Source of the DNA: Rotaria sp. Silwood1
Taxonomy: Eukaryota; Rotifera; Eurotatoria; Philodinida; Philodinidae
Length of the DNA stretch: 64,000 nt
Direction: 5' to 3'
Assembly: GCA_905250075.1 (NCBI GenBank)
Contig: CAJNOP010000003.1
Location: forward strand, 140,057 to 204,056
Numbering within the stretch: the first letter of the stretch is position 1; every line of letters begins with the position of its first letter. The notes beneath the pieces are model-generated. The model worked only from the letters and a program-made list of their open reading frames with translations, was not told the origin of the DNA and ran no database searches. The translations under genes were made by a program, and so were the position numbers. Shown one piece after another: positions 1 through 11,228 of the stretch.

Positions 1-3000
1 TAGAGATGTGGAAGACCAACTTTAGTTCCGGTCTGGATTCCACTTATCGAAATGGAACCAGTACTAAACATTAGACAAAAGTATTCTATGGCTTTAGGCA
101 TATTATTTTATAAATCATATAAATTAGAACATAATTGAAGGGAGATAATTCAAAAAAAATACTAGTCCTCGACTACATAATACTATAGCATAGTTTGTTT
201 TTATAGATTGGAATCGGCTTCACATTAGATTTACAGCGCTTACACAACGAGAACCGATCGAAAAGGTGAATTAGACCGGATCTAAAATAACTTGACCTCA
301 TACATTTTTATTCATGTTATGTTTTCAAAGATAGTTAATAAGAATATTTTTATTTTGAAAGAATCTATTTTACTTATTAGATATAACGATATGATTCGAC
401 TTCAATTTCCATTGTCTAGTGTATGAATGAGTTGTGTGTCATGTGGATTTTAGTATTATGCGTTATCCGTTTATTTAAACCTTTCTCTTTCGATGTTCTG
501 TAAAATATCTACGAGTACGTTGTTAAATATTACTCTTCTATCGAAATGTTTCACTCTTTGAGAATAAAGGTCAATGTTCTTTTATATGATTGCAATTGTA
601 ACAAATCTATCTTAACATGGTGTATTGCGTCTATCAATCATTTGTTGTTCGTTACTATTCAAAAGAGAAACAAATCTAATTAAACACCTGGTTATTTCTT
701 TCTTCATACTTTTTATACAATGATGACTAGATTTTGAATTTGGAGGCATTAATAGAATAATGTTTTTCCACATTATTTATCTTATACATGTAAAACATAC
801 ACAGGATGCAAATCTTTTATTCATGGGTTTTTGGTTGATGTTTTATAACAATAAATATCTTTTAATTAGAAGGATTATGAAATTTATGTGATTCAATGTC
901 ATAAAAAAATCATAAACAATAAAAAAGAGAAGATTTTTCGAAAATTGAAAAATGACCAATAAACACCTGTGTATCTCCATTTCAGTCATGTCACAAAATG
1001 ATTTAATTTTTTTGCTGTACAGAATATGAAGAATTCTGGACTCAAATTCAACATTGTTTCATATATATGAATAAATTGCAAATCTCAAGTATGATTTCTA
1101 CAAAAAAAGAAATGAGAGAAAGTCTACACTCTTTCTTAGTACTGCATTTTATAGCATCCTATAGCTATATTGTAGAGAAAAGTTTCCGAGCATTTTACTT
1201 CATATTAGTCGATAGTTGGCCATTCTCTAATATAAAATATATTCTGTAGAAATGTTAGTTGATGAAAAAGAATTGTTCTTCTATATTTCATCATATTTGG
1301 TACATTTCTCTAGAAATAGAAAGAGATAGAAGGCGATATTTTTAACTGATAGCGTTACTGAAAAACATAATTACATTAAAGATTGTTGGAAAAAACCAGT
1401 TTTCTTTCTTAGGCAAAAACAAAATCATTGTTTTATTCGAAAGTACAGTGAAATACAATGTTCTTCCATACAACAATGATGATTGAAACTATTACAAAGA
1501 CTTGCAGACAAAAGATCATTGATAGGGAAGCATACAAGCAAAAAAGCTGTATATTTCGATAGAACAATCACCCTTTTCGAAATGGACTATTCTTTATCTT
1601 TAATAAAATGTCAATTTTTTTTATCATATCTCGCTTAAATATACGTTTTTTTCCACATTGTAAGCTTCACGACTCAGCAACGATGCAAAATAAATTATTG
1701 GAATTCGATGTGACAATGACATATTCAAACAAGAATAACATTAAAAAAAATCTGTCAGCATTCGTTGATCAGAAGAAAATTTATACGAAAATACTTCTCG
1801 ATGTGCCATTTGTGTAGAAAGAGAATACGATAGTGATGCAAAAACACTCATGATCAGTTTTATTTTGTAATTTATACTAATATAAGTAGGATCTAGAACA
1901 ACAGAAAAATAAATTTGAATTGTATATAGATAGGAAAGATATTTATATCCTATTTAGAGCAATCCAAAAAAAGTGGCAAAAGTATTTGGATTCCTTATAA
2001 AATGTTTGAAAAGAAACTTTTATTTCTGTATAATCTGATAATCAAAACAATCATTTATTTTTCTAAAATATTCAATCATTCTTCAACCAGTATAATAATA
2101 TTACAATATGAATAAGACCTGTGTAGTTATGATGCGTGGCAATTAAATTATTTGCTGTTAATCTCGATATGTATTCTCTTGTTAATTTTCTCTTCGTTCT
2201 TTTCTCTCTAGTCTTTATTTTGTTTTTCATGACCTTTTTAATGTCTGACTATCTGCATGTATATTCGTAAAAAAGACACATGTCTTTATGTTTTCTTTAT
2301 ATCTGTAGTTTATTAGCATGTTTTCAAAAAAGTTTAACATAATAAAATCAAATAAAACTCTAATACTGTTCATCATTGTTTTATATGAATAAAAAAAATT
2401 GTGATTCTATATTAAAGTGCACAGTGTCCTGATTATTCAAGGAAGAGCTATTCGGGATGAATAATATTATTTAGCGGTGACAAAGCTTCTTTTCTTAGGA
2501 AAGTTGAAATATCATTTGAAGGGTTATGTCAAATTTTGTAAGTGATTGAAGATGAAATACGAGTGACTTGTTTCTGTATTTCATTTCATGCTGTGCCAGC
2601 ACTACTTTTGTATGGTCATAAGTATCTACCATTTAGAGATATTTTTCTTAAATTAACACATTCATATATTAAACGTTCTTTTCAATAGCATGGCTTGACC
2701 GTTATTAGGTTCGATGATAAACCTAAAAATATGCTTTATCATTCATTTAACCGATATGATTATTCCAAAGAAAAGTTTTTCAATGACTTATGATATAAGC
2801 TCTCATGGTCATCATAAAGTTGAAAAATACAATCAATAATAAACTAATTTTGTTTTCTCTCTGCCGTTACACTTATTGGATTTTTCCAATCATACGTAAT
2901 CAGCATATGTGATCTCGTCATATCTTTTTCTATATAAAAGTGTACGGTTTTATAATAAAACCTCAATTGGCCTGAAAAGATAGCTACCTAACGGATACTT

Positions 3001-3200
3001 CTCTTTTCACAAGGCTTAAGGATCAATCTTTCTACGATTGTAGGTATTGCACATAAGTCATCGATACTTCTTCAATCTTGTGTTATCATACACTTATGAA
3101 AACCAAAAAAAAATTGAGTCATACACAATTCTATCTTGATCTCTTTATATTTACCTAATCAACTCAATTTGACGTTCAAGAACAAGCTTTATTTAAGATC
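1..3200. other. Non-coding AT-rich region, left copy of duplicated segment
   Basis: No coding exon is recognisable here. From about 480 onward the sequence matches, with many substitutions and indels, the region from about 13550 onward. Anchors include the run at 601 against 13672, 1035 against 14085, 1725 against 16155 and 2400 against 18190. It is the upstream flank of the left WAP gene in an old segmental duplication. The short open frames in it are not conserved between the two copies, which argues against their being genes. Confidence 0.6.
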
Positions 3201-3215
3201 GAGATCAAAAAACAA

Positions 3216-3697
3216 TATATACATCCAGATAAACATGATGCTGAGAATAGTGTCTTCTTGTTATATATTTACTTTCATTTTTGTACTCATACTCTTTTAT
3301 TTTTTTTCAATATCTTTTCGTTAATGTTAAGCTAACAATAACACGCTATATATTCTATTGTTTATTTTAGATTGCTCGTTTCTTATTTGATTTCCTATAA
3401 TCTTGAAAGTAATTTCCGACATATTAGTATGATCTATGTAATTAGATGATTCGATTTTGGCTTTAAATGCCTTGATGATCAATAAAGATGAAACGCATCT
3501 TACTGTAAATTGATTCGACATTCTGAGCAAATAAAAAAATATATACAGATAAACATGATGCTGAGAATAGTGTCCTGCTGTCATATATTTACTTACATTT
3601 TTGTATTTGTACTCTTTTATTTTTGAGTACTTCTTCGTTATTGTTAAATTAACGACTACACATTATATAGTTTATTATTTGTTTTAGAATAATCGTT
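3216..3697 (+). repeat. Direct duplication of the WAP promoter-proximal segment
   Basis: Two imperfect direct copies of about 165 bases occur at 3216-3387 and 3538-3697. Both contain the run 'gataaacatgatgctgagaa' and both end in a TTTTAGA-type run. The equivalent segment upstream of the other WAP gene (about 19132-19298) is present once. The second copy directly abuts the WAP start codon and carries a 'cattatata' TATA-like stretch about 45 bases upstream. The first copy is therefore a duplicated promoter-proximal region. Confidence 0.65.
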
Positions 3698-3710
3698 TCT
3701 TGTGAACATT

Positions 3711-4085
3711 ATGTCTCCGTATTCATATTCTGCATTATCATTATTGATGATTATTTCAATCGTCAATGCTGGTGAAAAAGTTTGTCCTGGTTATGGATTT
3801 ATTAGACCACCAGACAAATGTGAATCAACATGTTCACGAGAAAAGGATGAATGTCCATCAGGCACAAAATGTTGTTTTCGTCTTGAACAACCATGCGGTT
3901 TTCAATGTATTGTACCTAAAGATAATGAACCAAAGCCAGGTAAATGTCCAACATCTGAAACTGGACAACAAAATCCATATTGGAGCTTATGTGATGGACA
4001 TCTTTGTGATGTTGATCATGATTGCAAAGGTACTGAAAAGTGTTGTCACAATCCATGTGGTTCAGCAATATGTATTGCACCATAA
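3711..4085 (+). CDS. Secreted protein with two WAP (four-disulfide core) domains
   Basis: This single-exon gene encodes 124 residues. Residues 1 to about 20 form a hydrophobic signal peptide ending near SIVNA-G, so the product is predicted to be secreted. Two whey-acidic-protein domains follow, at about residues 21-68 and 73-124. Each has the eight-cysteine pattern including the adjacent CC pair (KCCF and KCCH). WAP proteins are typically protease inhibitors or antimicrobial/immune peptides; which one applies here cannot be read from sequence. The start is the ATG at 3711, because the open frame to its left begins with GTG and the paralog at 19303 starts at the matching ATG. A TATA-like run lies about 45 bases upstream and AATAAA-type runs follow the stop. 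The gene lies in the left copy of a segmental duplication; the right copy holds the paralog. Confidence 0.88.
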   Translation: MSPYSYSALSLLMIISIVNAGEKVCPGYGFIRPPDKCESTCSREKDECPSGTKCCFRLEQPCGFQCIVPKDNEPKPGKCPTSETGQQNPYWSLCDGHLCDVDHDCKGTEKCCHNPCGSAICIAP

Positions 4086-4410
4086 TCTTCAACACTCAAA
4101 GTCAATTAAAAACTTATATATGACGTTTATTTATTAAATACACTGAGACATGAAACATGCTTTTTTGTCATTGAAGATCTATTTTCTTTTTATTTCAGAG
4201 AAGAAGGCAATTTGAAAAGAGAATTATTTTTATTCTTTTTTTGTAAGACAAAATAAATATTTTTTTTGTCTTCGTATATCCATTTATACATGTGACATAT
4301 ATTCTCAGATAGGAAAACAAAATAAGTTGTATTGAATTGATTATTGGTTTTTTATTCTATTTGATTGTGTTATCAAATAGAAATTTGACAAAACACAAAA
4401 AAAACGCAGT

Positions 4411-4490
4411 TTTTATTTTTCTACTATCAATACGATAGTTCATTTTATAGCTCGAATGAACAAGCGGATTTCATTTGTACATTAAGATCT
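4411..4490 (+). pseudogene. Relic of glutamate decarboxylase-like exon 2 (left copy)
   Basis: The stretch around 'tttctactatcaatacgata' and 'atagctcgaatgaacaa' aligns with the intact decarboxylase exon at 25075-25181 and with the relic at 19996-20070. The reading frame is broken and splice sites are not preserved. It lies 0.3 kb downstream of the left WAP gene. The intact decarboxylase exon lies in the same order downstream of the WAP pseudogene near 24.3 kb. This indicates that the duplicated unit carried both genes. Confidence 0.6.
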
Positions 4491-4499
4491 TCTAAATAA

Positions 4500-7400
4500 A
4501 AGTGAAAAATCTATCATTCTTTACGAATATCAATCAGTTTTTCCAAGCTTGTTGGTTCAATGCATTTTTTTTATACCAAAAAATAACAAACGGTTGCCAA
4601 TGAATAATTATTGTAAGGTGCCTATAATCGGATACAACATTTGATAGAATGTGTAATCACAGTTTTTGGATGTTATTGTCCTTTGCCCAATCTTTTAATT
4701 ATAAAGAGTAAAAATTAAAGATTCATATATATATGAGTGCATTACAACGTTATTGTACAGTTTTGTAAAAAAAAAAATGAACGAAAAAATTTTATATTTT
4801 TAAAGGTGATTAGTACATTCCATAGAACTACATGAAGGTGAATTTGCATAAATTCTCTCCACTACCACTATCAAATTGATCAAGATACGAAAGATTGTTT
4901 GAAATACTGTTTAAAAACTCAAAGTCAAAATGATTTCGATAGGACAAACTTTAGTCAAATTTCTCGATGATATTTTACATATTAAAATTGACCTTTTCTT
5001 TTTAATGAGGTACCATGTTTATTTTAGAATTAGCGGCTGAATCAGTGTGATTTTTTTCTAAATTTTATTTCATTTTCACACTCATACAGCGACAAAATTT
5101 GCAAATGTACAGTCCATTAGAGAATGTATATAGTTAGTGACCTTTTTCTGTGAATTTATTAACCTGTGAGACACAAGCTACGATTAATTCGCATGAATAT
5201 TGATAGCTTCTCAAATATGAAGCCAAGTGATATATAATTATCTGCACTGGCTTTAACTGTGCAGCAGTTGTGCACAACATAATTCCGTGTAAATATTGAC
5301 ACTATGTTTACTCTTTTTTCAAAGAGCATTAATTTTCTGACCTAGATATTTCGAATGATAGTTGAACACGATATGTAGATAAAATATAACCAAAATTTTA
5401 TCTCAAACTGTTATGCATAAAAAGAACTATACGTCAAACAACTTAAAAAACCTGGCGTGAGATTTAATCTGCGACCTGAATTTTTTAAGTTTTATGTTAC
5501 ATTTTTTCTTAACAAGGAGTAATACGATTTTCTCATCGTTTTTTGATGGTTTTGTCTCAAATTTATTGGCTTTGGTTCAACACTATCCGGATTAATTTCA
5601 GACGGATTGTTCAATCTCAAACTCATTTTAAATCTTGTGTGACGGAAAATCGAAGAACGAGTGTATATCTGATATTGAGAGAAAAGTAAGATAAAATTTG
5701 TAATGAAAGAGCTAATTAGTCTCATATTCAAAAAGTAAAGAGTGATTACTAGAAATTTGAAAACTTCGAAAATTCAAATGAAAAAAGTACAAATCGGTCA
5801 TACGTCATTATCAGCAGATGATGGTGAAAACTGACCTTTTTTTTCTCTTGCGCGTCACATATCTAGAGATTGCTTTGAGATAAATTCATGATTTATTTTG
5901 TGTGATAGTGGGAATTTCTTAGCGGAGTCTAACTTGAAAAATCATAACGACTGGTCGAGAGAAATAGAAAATATTGAATTTTTACATCTAAGAATATAAC
6001 GGTACAATTAAGTTGGAATTCACTCATACATATATAAACTGTACATTATATGACTTTATGAAGTGAAAGATATAGTAACTGTTACATGTAATTGAAAAAA
6101 ATGCATAAAAATATATCCTTTTCTATGGTAGATCCTTGGCAGGCGAGACGAGGCGATAGTGGAACAAAAAAATATTTTAGAGAAATATCAAAAATATAAA
6201 GGAAGGCGATCAATATGTTAGGAGTCGAAGAGAAGCTATACTGTACTGACCTATTTGCCTGCATGACGAAGAAAACTATTTGACCTAAGAACAATGTATA
6301 CGAAAAATAGAAAAAAACTTCGCAAAACTGACATAGGCGTATGTATCGATAAAAGACTTCTCCATTCATAAAATGTCTGCGAATGGCCAAAAAAGCTTTC
6401 TCATCACAAAGTAATATTTGGAGAAGACAGTGAAATTTTCAGAAAACCTGTCAATCGACCAGGTGGTGCGAGAATCTTTACACCATCGGTCTTCGTTCCT
6501 GAAAGAAGGTGAACACTTTTGGATCGCAGAAGAATGTGTAGATTGCACACAAAAAAAGTTTAGAAGTATACGATTGTGATGTCTCGGCAACAATTTTCAT
6601 AATACGGAACAATGTCTTATGATTACAGCGACTACTCCCCATTTGCAAAGGAACAGTTTATAGTGAATCGAGAAAATTTCAGGGAATCAATGCAGATATC
6701 AAAGATCGTAGCACTCTGTCTAACAGTGAAAATTTTCCGATCTCGAAGCAAGCAGTAAGACGAAAAGCAAACAGCCTCAAAAAAGTTGTTCTGACTGTCA
6801 TGTTGGCATAGATGTGAAGAAAAACTCTCATCTATATCCATTCACATCAAAATAATTGAGGATGATGATTAAATACAACCAAGTCTTTCATAGTCTTTTT
6901 GAATCGTTTTTCACGATTAAAATTCACCAAAGAGTATCTTCGAATATGTTAATAGTCGCCTTTTTCAGACCTTAATCGTTAGATCTAGACCGTCAATGCC
7001 TTCAGAATTAGCCTTAAATAGGGAAAAAATAGCAGCCGGCTATTATAGCTATTTCACTACAAAATAGAGGGTTCAGTTCGCACCAAAGCAAAATTATACT
7101 TGGTAAATGTTGCCCAAAAGAATTCATGGTGATCAGACCGCAGGAAGCTGAAATCGTTTTCTGAATTGGATGCATCTTAAATCATAAGATTTTCTTATTC
7201 TCAGCATGATAAGTGAAGTAAATGTGAAGAATAAGTTTTATCAGTAAATGGCGCATGGATTTGACTGAAAAAGTTTCATAAATGAATTCTCAACCGAGCG
7301 GGCAAAGAGTGAAGTCACTCATGGCATAATTGTTTTTTAGCCCAGTTCAATCCATTAGGAGCCCCGATCTTTATCGACTATCCAAGAGCGTCTCATGACA

Positions 7401-8283
7401 TATATGTAGAAAAACATATATCAGTAATTATGTGATTTCATGACTATTCTTCACTAACAATCTATGTAGAATTATGTTTCAAGCATGTTGAACTAACAAC
7501 GATTATCAAATTTTTAATTCTTTTGTGTTTTCAATTCGATATACGTTCTTAAAAATTAATATCAAACTAATAAATGATGTGCGATAAAACGGTAACGGTG
7601 TGAGAATGGATGTATGCACGAGTGAAGAATATGAGCTCTTCTGTCTACCTAAGTAAAATCCCAGCACTATCCTCTTTTTGAATGTTTAGTAAATGCTCCG
7701 GCAGATTTGCGTTCATAATCCAGCAGATCATGTGATCAGAAATTTTGTTCTACGAGGTGAAAAGCATCCTCAAAGCTGCATACTAAATCTTTAAAATTTC
7801 CTAAAAACATGGGGGTTAAGTTTTATATTTGTTGCCCAAGGATTCGACATCCTTCTAACAAGATATTGGTTTAGGAGTCTGATAGAATTCAATATTTTAT
7901 CGTTCAAATCCTTCTTTGGCACTCATATAAATCCTCGAAGATTAGAAACTTCCGAGAACGTTTTTTTTCATAATTCTCCAAAGGCTCTGTATTCACACAA
8001 TTTCAAATTAAATCCTTATATTCCTACGTTTTCCTATCGAAAGATTACGTCGAATTAGCGCTTCTCATTCTCGGAAAATCTCCATATAGCAATCTTCCGA
8101 TGCTGTTTAGATCTACTGCGAAGATTCTACTCTTCAGTATCTGAACGATCTTGACAATAACTAGCAGTGACATGAAGATACGAATCGTTACAAAATCCTC
8201 GTTTTTATAATAAGGAAACAAGAAAAAAATTTCTATATTTTTTATCTGCGGATAGTACATTCTCGTAAATTTTACTTAATTGT
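4500..8283. other. Non-coding region, no gene recognised
   Basis: I see no convincing gene. About 4600-4730 still matches 20190-20320, the far end of the WAP duplication. About 6020-6150 matches 22870-22990, sharing 'acatgta(a/g)ttgaaaa' and 'gaggcgatagtg'. The minus-strand open frames between 5.5 and 6.9 kb have neither the codon style nor the splice-site pattern of the confirmed genes in this window. Confidence 0.5.
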
Positions 8284-8695
8284 TTTCGACAACGACGAAC
8301 GTTGTTGGAGGTCGTAGACGAGACAATGCTACTGATCAAGTCGATCACCCCTACGTGTCTCTTCATTGACGATGATCAAACCACAGTCATCGCTGACACG
8401 TCGAATCATCGTGTCATCTAATAGAAGATGGCTAATACAAATGGACAAGTGGTTGCTGGTGACTATGGCCAAGAAAATCGATTACATCAGTTGGATCGGT
8501 GAAGCGATGTGTTGAATGACAAAGAGATAGATAATCTCATTATTTGTGAGCAAGGAAATGAACGAATCATACCATGGTCTCGTCGTAGTGGCACAACTCA
8601 AGAAAAAAATTCTCGTAGCATTTGACGATGGCTACATGACCAGTGTGAGCACTTGAACACAGCCCGTCGTGACATGCCATATGTGAACCCTTTCA
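8284..8695 (+). pseudogene. NHL-repeat protein pseudogene
   Basis: Translating across several frames recovers diverged NHL-repeat blocks: NVVGG, VIADTSNHRVI, NGQVVAGD and LIICEQGNERII followed by WSRRSGTT. These match the beta-propeller repeat pattern in which a xxIADxxNxRI block is followed by a GG-type turn. The frame is interrupted by stop codons (for example after HRVI) and by frameshifts, and no start codon or splice structure is visible. It is a decayed fragment. Its base composition is noticeably richer in G and C than its flanks, as expected of former coding sequence. No intact NHL gene is present in the window. Confidence 0.72.
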
Positions 8696-8699
8696 CTTT

Positions 8700-10840
8700 T
8701 AAACATAAAAAAGAATATCTTTAAGTTAAGTCAAAAAATAATATTTGATATTTACTATTTTTATTTGTAGTTCATATTGATGACACAAAGAACAATCCGA
8801 TGTTTTAATGTCTTTTTAAATTGTTTCTTTCTTGTAAGTCTGACATGATTTTGTGCATTGTTTAAATATGTCATTGTTATGCAATGGAAACTATCTGAAA
8901 CACTGTAGTCTCTTGAAAACCAACATCTAGCGAGACAGTCTCTTTCGATGTCTCCTTCTCATTTCAATGATTTTTTTTATCTATAGGTGCTGCATAACGC
9001 TTTAATAAAAAGACACCAAAAATATTTGGGTTTCTATTTATATTTCACCAACCTGTCGACCTTTTAACACATTCGACAAGATTCGATTGTATCAAAGAGT
9101 TGTGGGTCCCACCGGTGGAGCCCATCGAGTCGCATATGTTAACATGACTGTTGTCTCGAAGTTCCAGACTTTTCGGAAAACTCACGTTTTAGAACTTTTA
9201 TCTGAAACTCTACGCATAGGAGGAACTCGACTAAACTAATTTTCATAAAAAAATTTCGATATTTTGAACAAAGCTTTCTCAAGATATGCAACTTTGAAGA
9301 CATAGATCCTTTGTCTGTGGACAGTGGATAAAGCATGCATTGTTTGAAAGCTTCCTAGATCGAAGAGGCTTTGTTCAAAACTTCTGATTTGTTCAATGAA
9401 ACCTAGTTTAGTCAAATTATTCTAAATACGAAAGGCTTGTGAGCAAACTTTGAAAATACGAGTTTTTCGAAAAGCTAGGTCTTCTAGAAAATAGACATGT
9501 TAAATGGGAGATAACTAAGCAAATTTTTCGATAGTAACCGCAGTCCCTTTTGAGTCTTCATTACAGCTCTACGTATTATCTGTAGACAAAAAAACATTGC
9601 AATCAAAAGATAGCATTCGACGAGATTGCTCCATGAGTCATGCGCAAAAACATTCTTTTTTCTTAATAACAGCCGTGTTTTCAAGCTGAGGTTTGATTGA
9701 CGAACTTTCCACTCGACTTGGCATTCGTAACTAAACTTTAATGCCAAAAAATACAGAACATGTCGTGAAGTATATTTATAAGTACTTGAATTGATGAAAA
9801 GTTTTGTTTCATTTTGTCAACTAATGCCTCCCTGGATTCAAACTGAGTCCTGGCCTGTTTACAGCTCTGATAAGCTTTGAAGTTATTCTCGATGTTTGAT
9901 TGATCTTGACTTTGTTCAAAGTATTTCATTTCATGTACTTTTATGATTGAATTATTATAATTAATTCATTACTTTTAGACTTTTAATTTACAATCAGCAC
10001 TAACTGAAGAAGCAAAAGAAAATAGTGATCAAGTTGCAAGTGAATTAAATTAACTGTGATGTATTTCCTATGAATGATCAACATTGATTCACGTGTGTGT
10101 ATCACAATGATATCATTTTCTTCTTTGCAATTCAAAGATTTAGAATTTTGAGTAAATGGATGAGCTAATGAAAATATTTGTTCCGCTTGTATTTTTTTGG
10201 TCAATGTTTCTTTTTGCTTTGCTTTTCATATCGAATTTAGAAACTTATTGAGATTTTCTTGATTCAGCAAAACATTATCTAAATAAATCATATCAACAAC
10301 AAGCATCCCGTCGAAACTTATAGATTGATAAAATTGAGTGGACTGCCGTTCACAGTTGTAGTGATGATGCTAGATTCTTTTTTAATCTGTTGTTTTCTTT
10401 TCTTTTTGTATATATAACATTTGATTTCTTTCTGTGTGTACAATTTTTCACTTGTACGTTTTTGTGTGTTTCACTATTTTTTTTATACTGTGCATATTGG
10501 TTTTCTTTTGTACTATGTCATCGAGATTTTCTGGTGTTTTTATTCTTTGTTTACAAGATCAAAGAAAGAAGTAATTTTCGGTATATTAATTAGTATTTGT
10601 ACATTGAAAATGAAATCTAAATACATCCAGGAGATAGAGCAGTAGGAAATAAATAAGAAAAGAAAAATGAGATAACTGCTGTAAATAACATTTTATTCAA
10701 TATTTATTTCAAACACAAATAAAATAAATGCGGAAACCTCGGATTGATATCCGAGTGTTATGTGTACTTCAAAAAGTGAAGCTAACGACAGATTGGTTTC
10801 GATCAACTTATCTAAAATAATTCATCCTTGAGCGCACTAA
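8700..10840. other. Non-coding region with exon-like scraps
   Basis: No complete gene is seen. An acceptor-like 'cattacttttag' at 9968-9979 is followed by a short open run ending in a TAA codon near 10050 (residues such as SALTEEAKENSDQVASELN). It looks like a stranded terminal exon, but no upstream exon can be joined. A palindromic run 'gggtcccaccggtggagccc' at 9107-9126 belongs to a motif that recurs near 14.8-15.4 kb. Confidence 0.35.
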
Positions 10841-10908
10841 GGAACTGCCCCTTAGGCCCTGCGGATGCCCTCTTTGTGTCCCGTAGGACGTGGCGAAGAG
10901 TTAGTTCC
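10841..10908. other. Compact, locally GC-rich, potentially folded element
   Basis: This stretch stands out from its AT-rich surroundings. GGAACT (10841-10846) can pair with AGTTCC (10903-10908). CTCTT (10870-10874) can pair with AAGAG (10896-10900). TGTCC (10877-10881) can pair with GGACG (10886-10890) around a four-base loop. The nesting suggests a structured RNA or a mobile-element end. I cannot assign it to a known family. Confidence 0.3.
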
Positions 10909-10962
10909 GGAGGCTTTATTCATTTGCATAAATGAAAACTTGTTTGTTTTAGTTGAATCTTG

Positions 10963-11080
10963 TTATAAACTCATATTAATCAAGTCAAAGTGTGGTACAA
11001 ATTGTTGAGGATTATCTTGAAAAGGTAAAAGAGCATCATAATGAGTACCGTTGTAATAAATACAAAATCCTAATTTATTC
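10963..11080 (-). CDS. 3' fragment of an OTU-like cysteine protease gene, truncated by the gap
   Basis: The minus strand is open from the assembly gap to a stop codon at 10963-10965. It gives 38 codons that include CIYYNGTHYDALLPF. A hydrophobic strand followed by N-x-x-HYDAL resembles the C-terminal end of OTU-family cysteine proteases, where the His is catalytic. Only this tail is visible; the rest would lie in the 100 N. The assignment rests on one short motif and could be wrong. It is read on the strand opposite to HAT1, which lies on the other side of the gap. Confidence 0.4.
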
Positions 11081-11180
11081 NNNNNNNNNNNNNNNNNNNN
11101 NNNNNNNNNNNNNNNNNNNNNNNNNNNNNNNNNNNNNNNNNNNNNNNNNNNNNNNNNNNNNNNNNNNNNNNNNNNNNNNN
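11081..11180. other. Assembly gap (100 N)
   Basis: Exactly 100 undetermined bases, a usual placeholder for a gap of unknown size. It separates an OTU-like fragment on the minus strand from the C-rich repeat and HAT1 on the plus strand. Continuity across it is not guaranteed. Confidence 0.99.
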
Positions 11181-11228
11181 CACCCACACATCCACACCCA
11201 CACCCACACACCCACACACCCACACCCC
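11181..11228 (+). repeat. Degenerate CCCACA repeat (telomere-like)
   Basis: The 48 bases after the gap consist only of variants of CCCACA/CCACAC apart from a single T. On the reverse strand this reads TGTGGG, the unit described for bdelloid rotifer telomeres. The C-rich strand runs 5' to 3' into the sequence on its right, the orientation expected if that sequence had once been capped on its left side. An ordinary microsatellite that broke the assembly is the alternative. Confidence 0.6.

Noticed and set aside
3136..3324. Open frame upstream of the left WAP gene
   Set aside because: It lies in the duplicated promoter-proximal block and is not open in the second block or at the paralog.
3766..4137. 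Overlapping plus-strand frame across the WAP gene
   Set aside because: Shifted shadow of the WAP frame; it lacks the cysteine pattern and signal peptide.
10841..10908. Confirmed HDV-like ribozyme
   Set aside because: A hairpin followed by GGCGAA is suggestive, but the stem that should follow GGCGAA does not pair with an upstream partner well enough.
10841..10910. tRNA-like 7-base acceptor pairing (GGAACTG with TAGTTCC)
   Set aside because: No T-loop (TTCRA-type), D-loop or anticodon arm can be placed between the paired ends.
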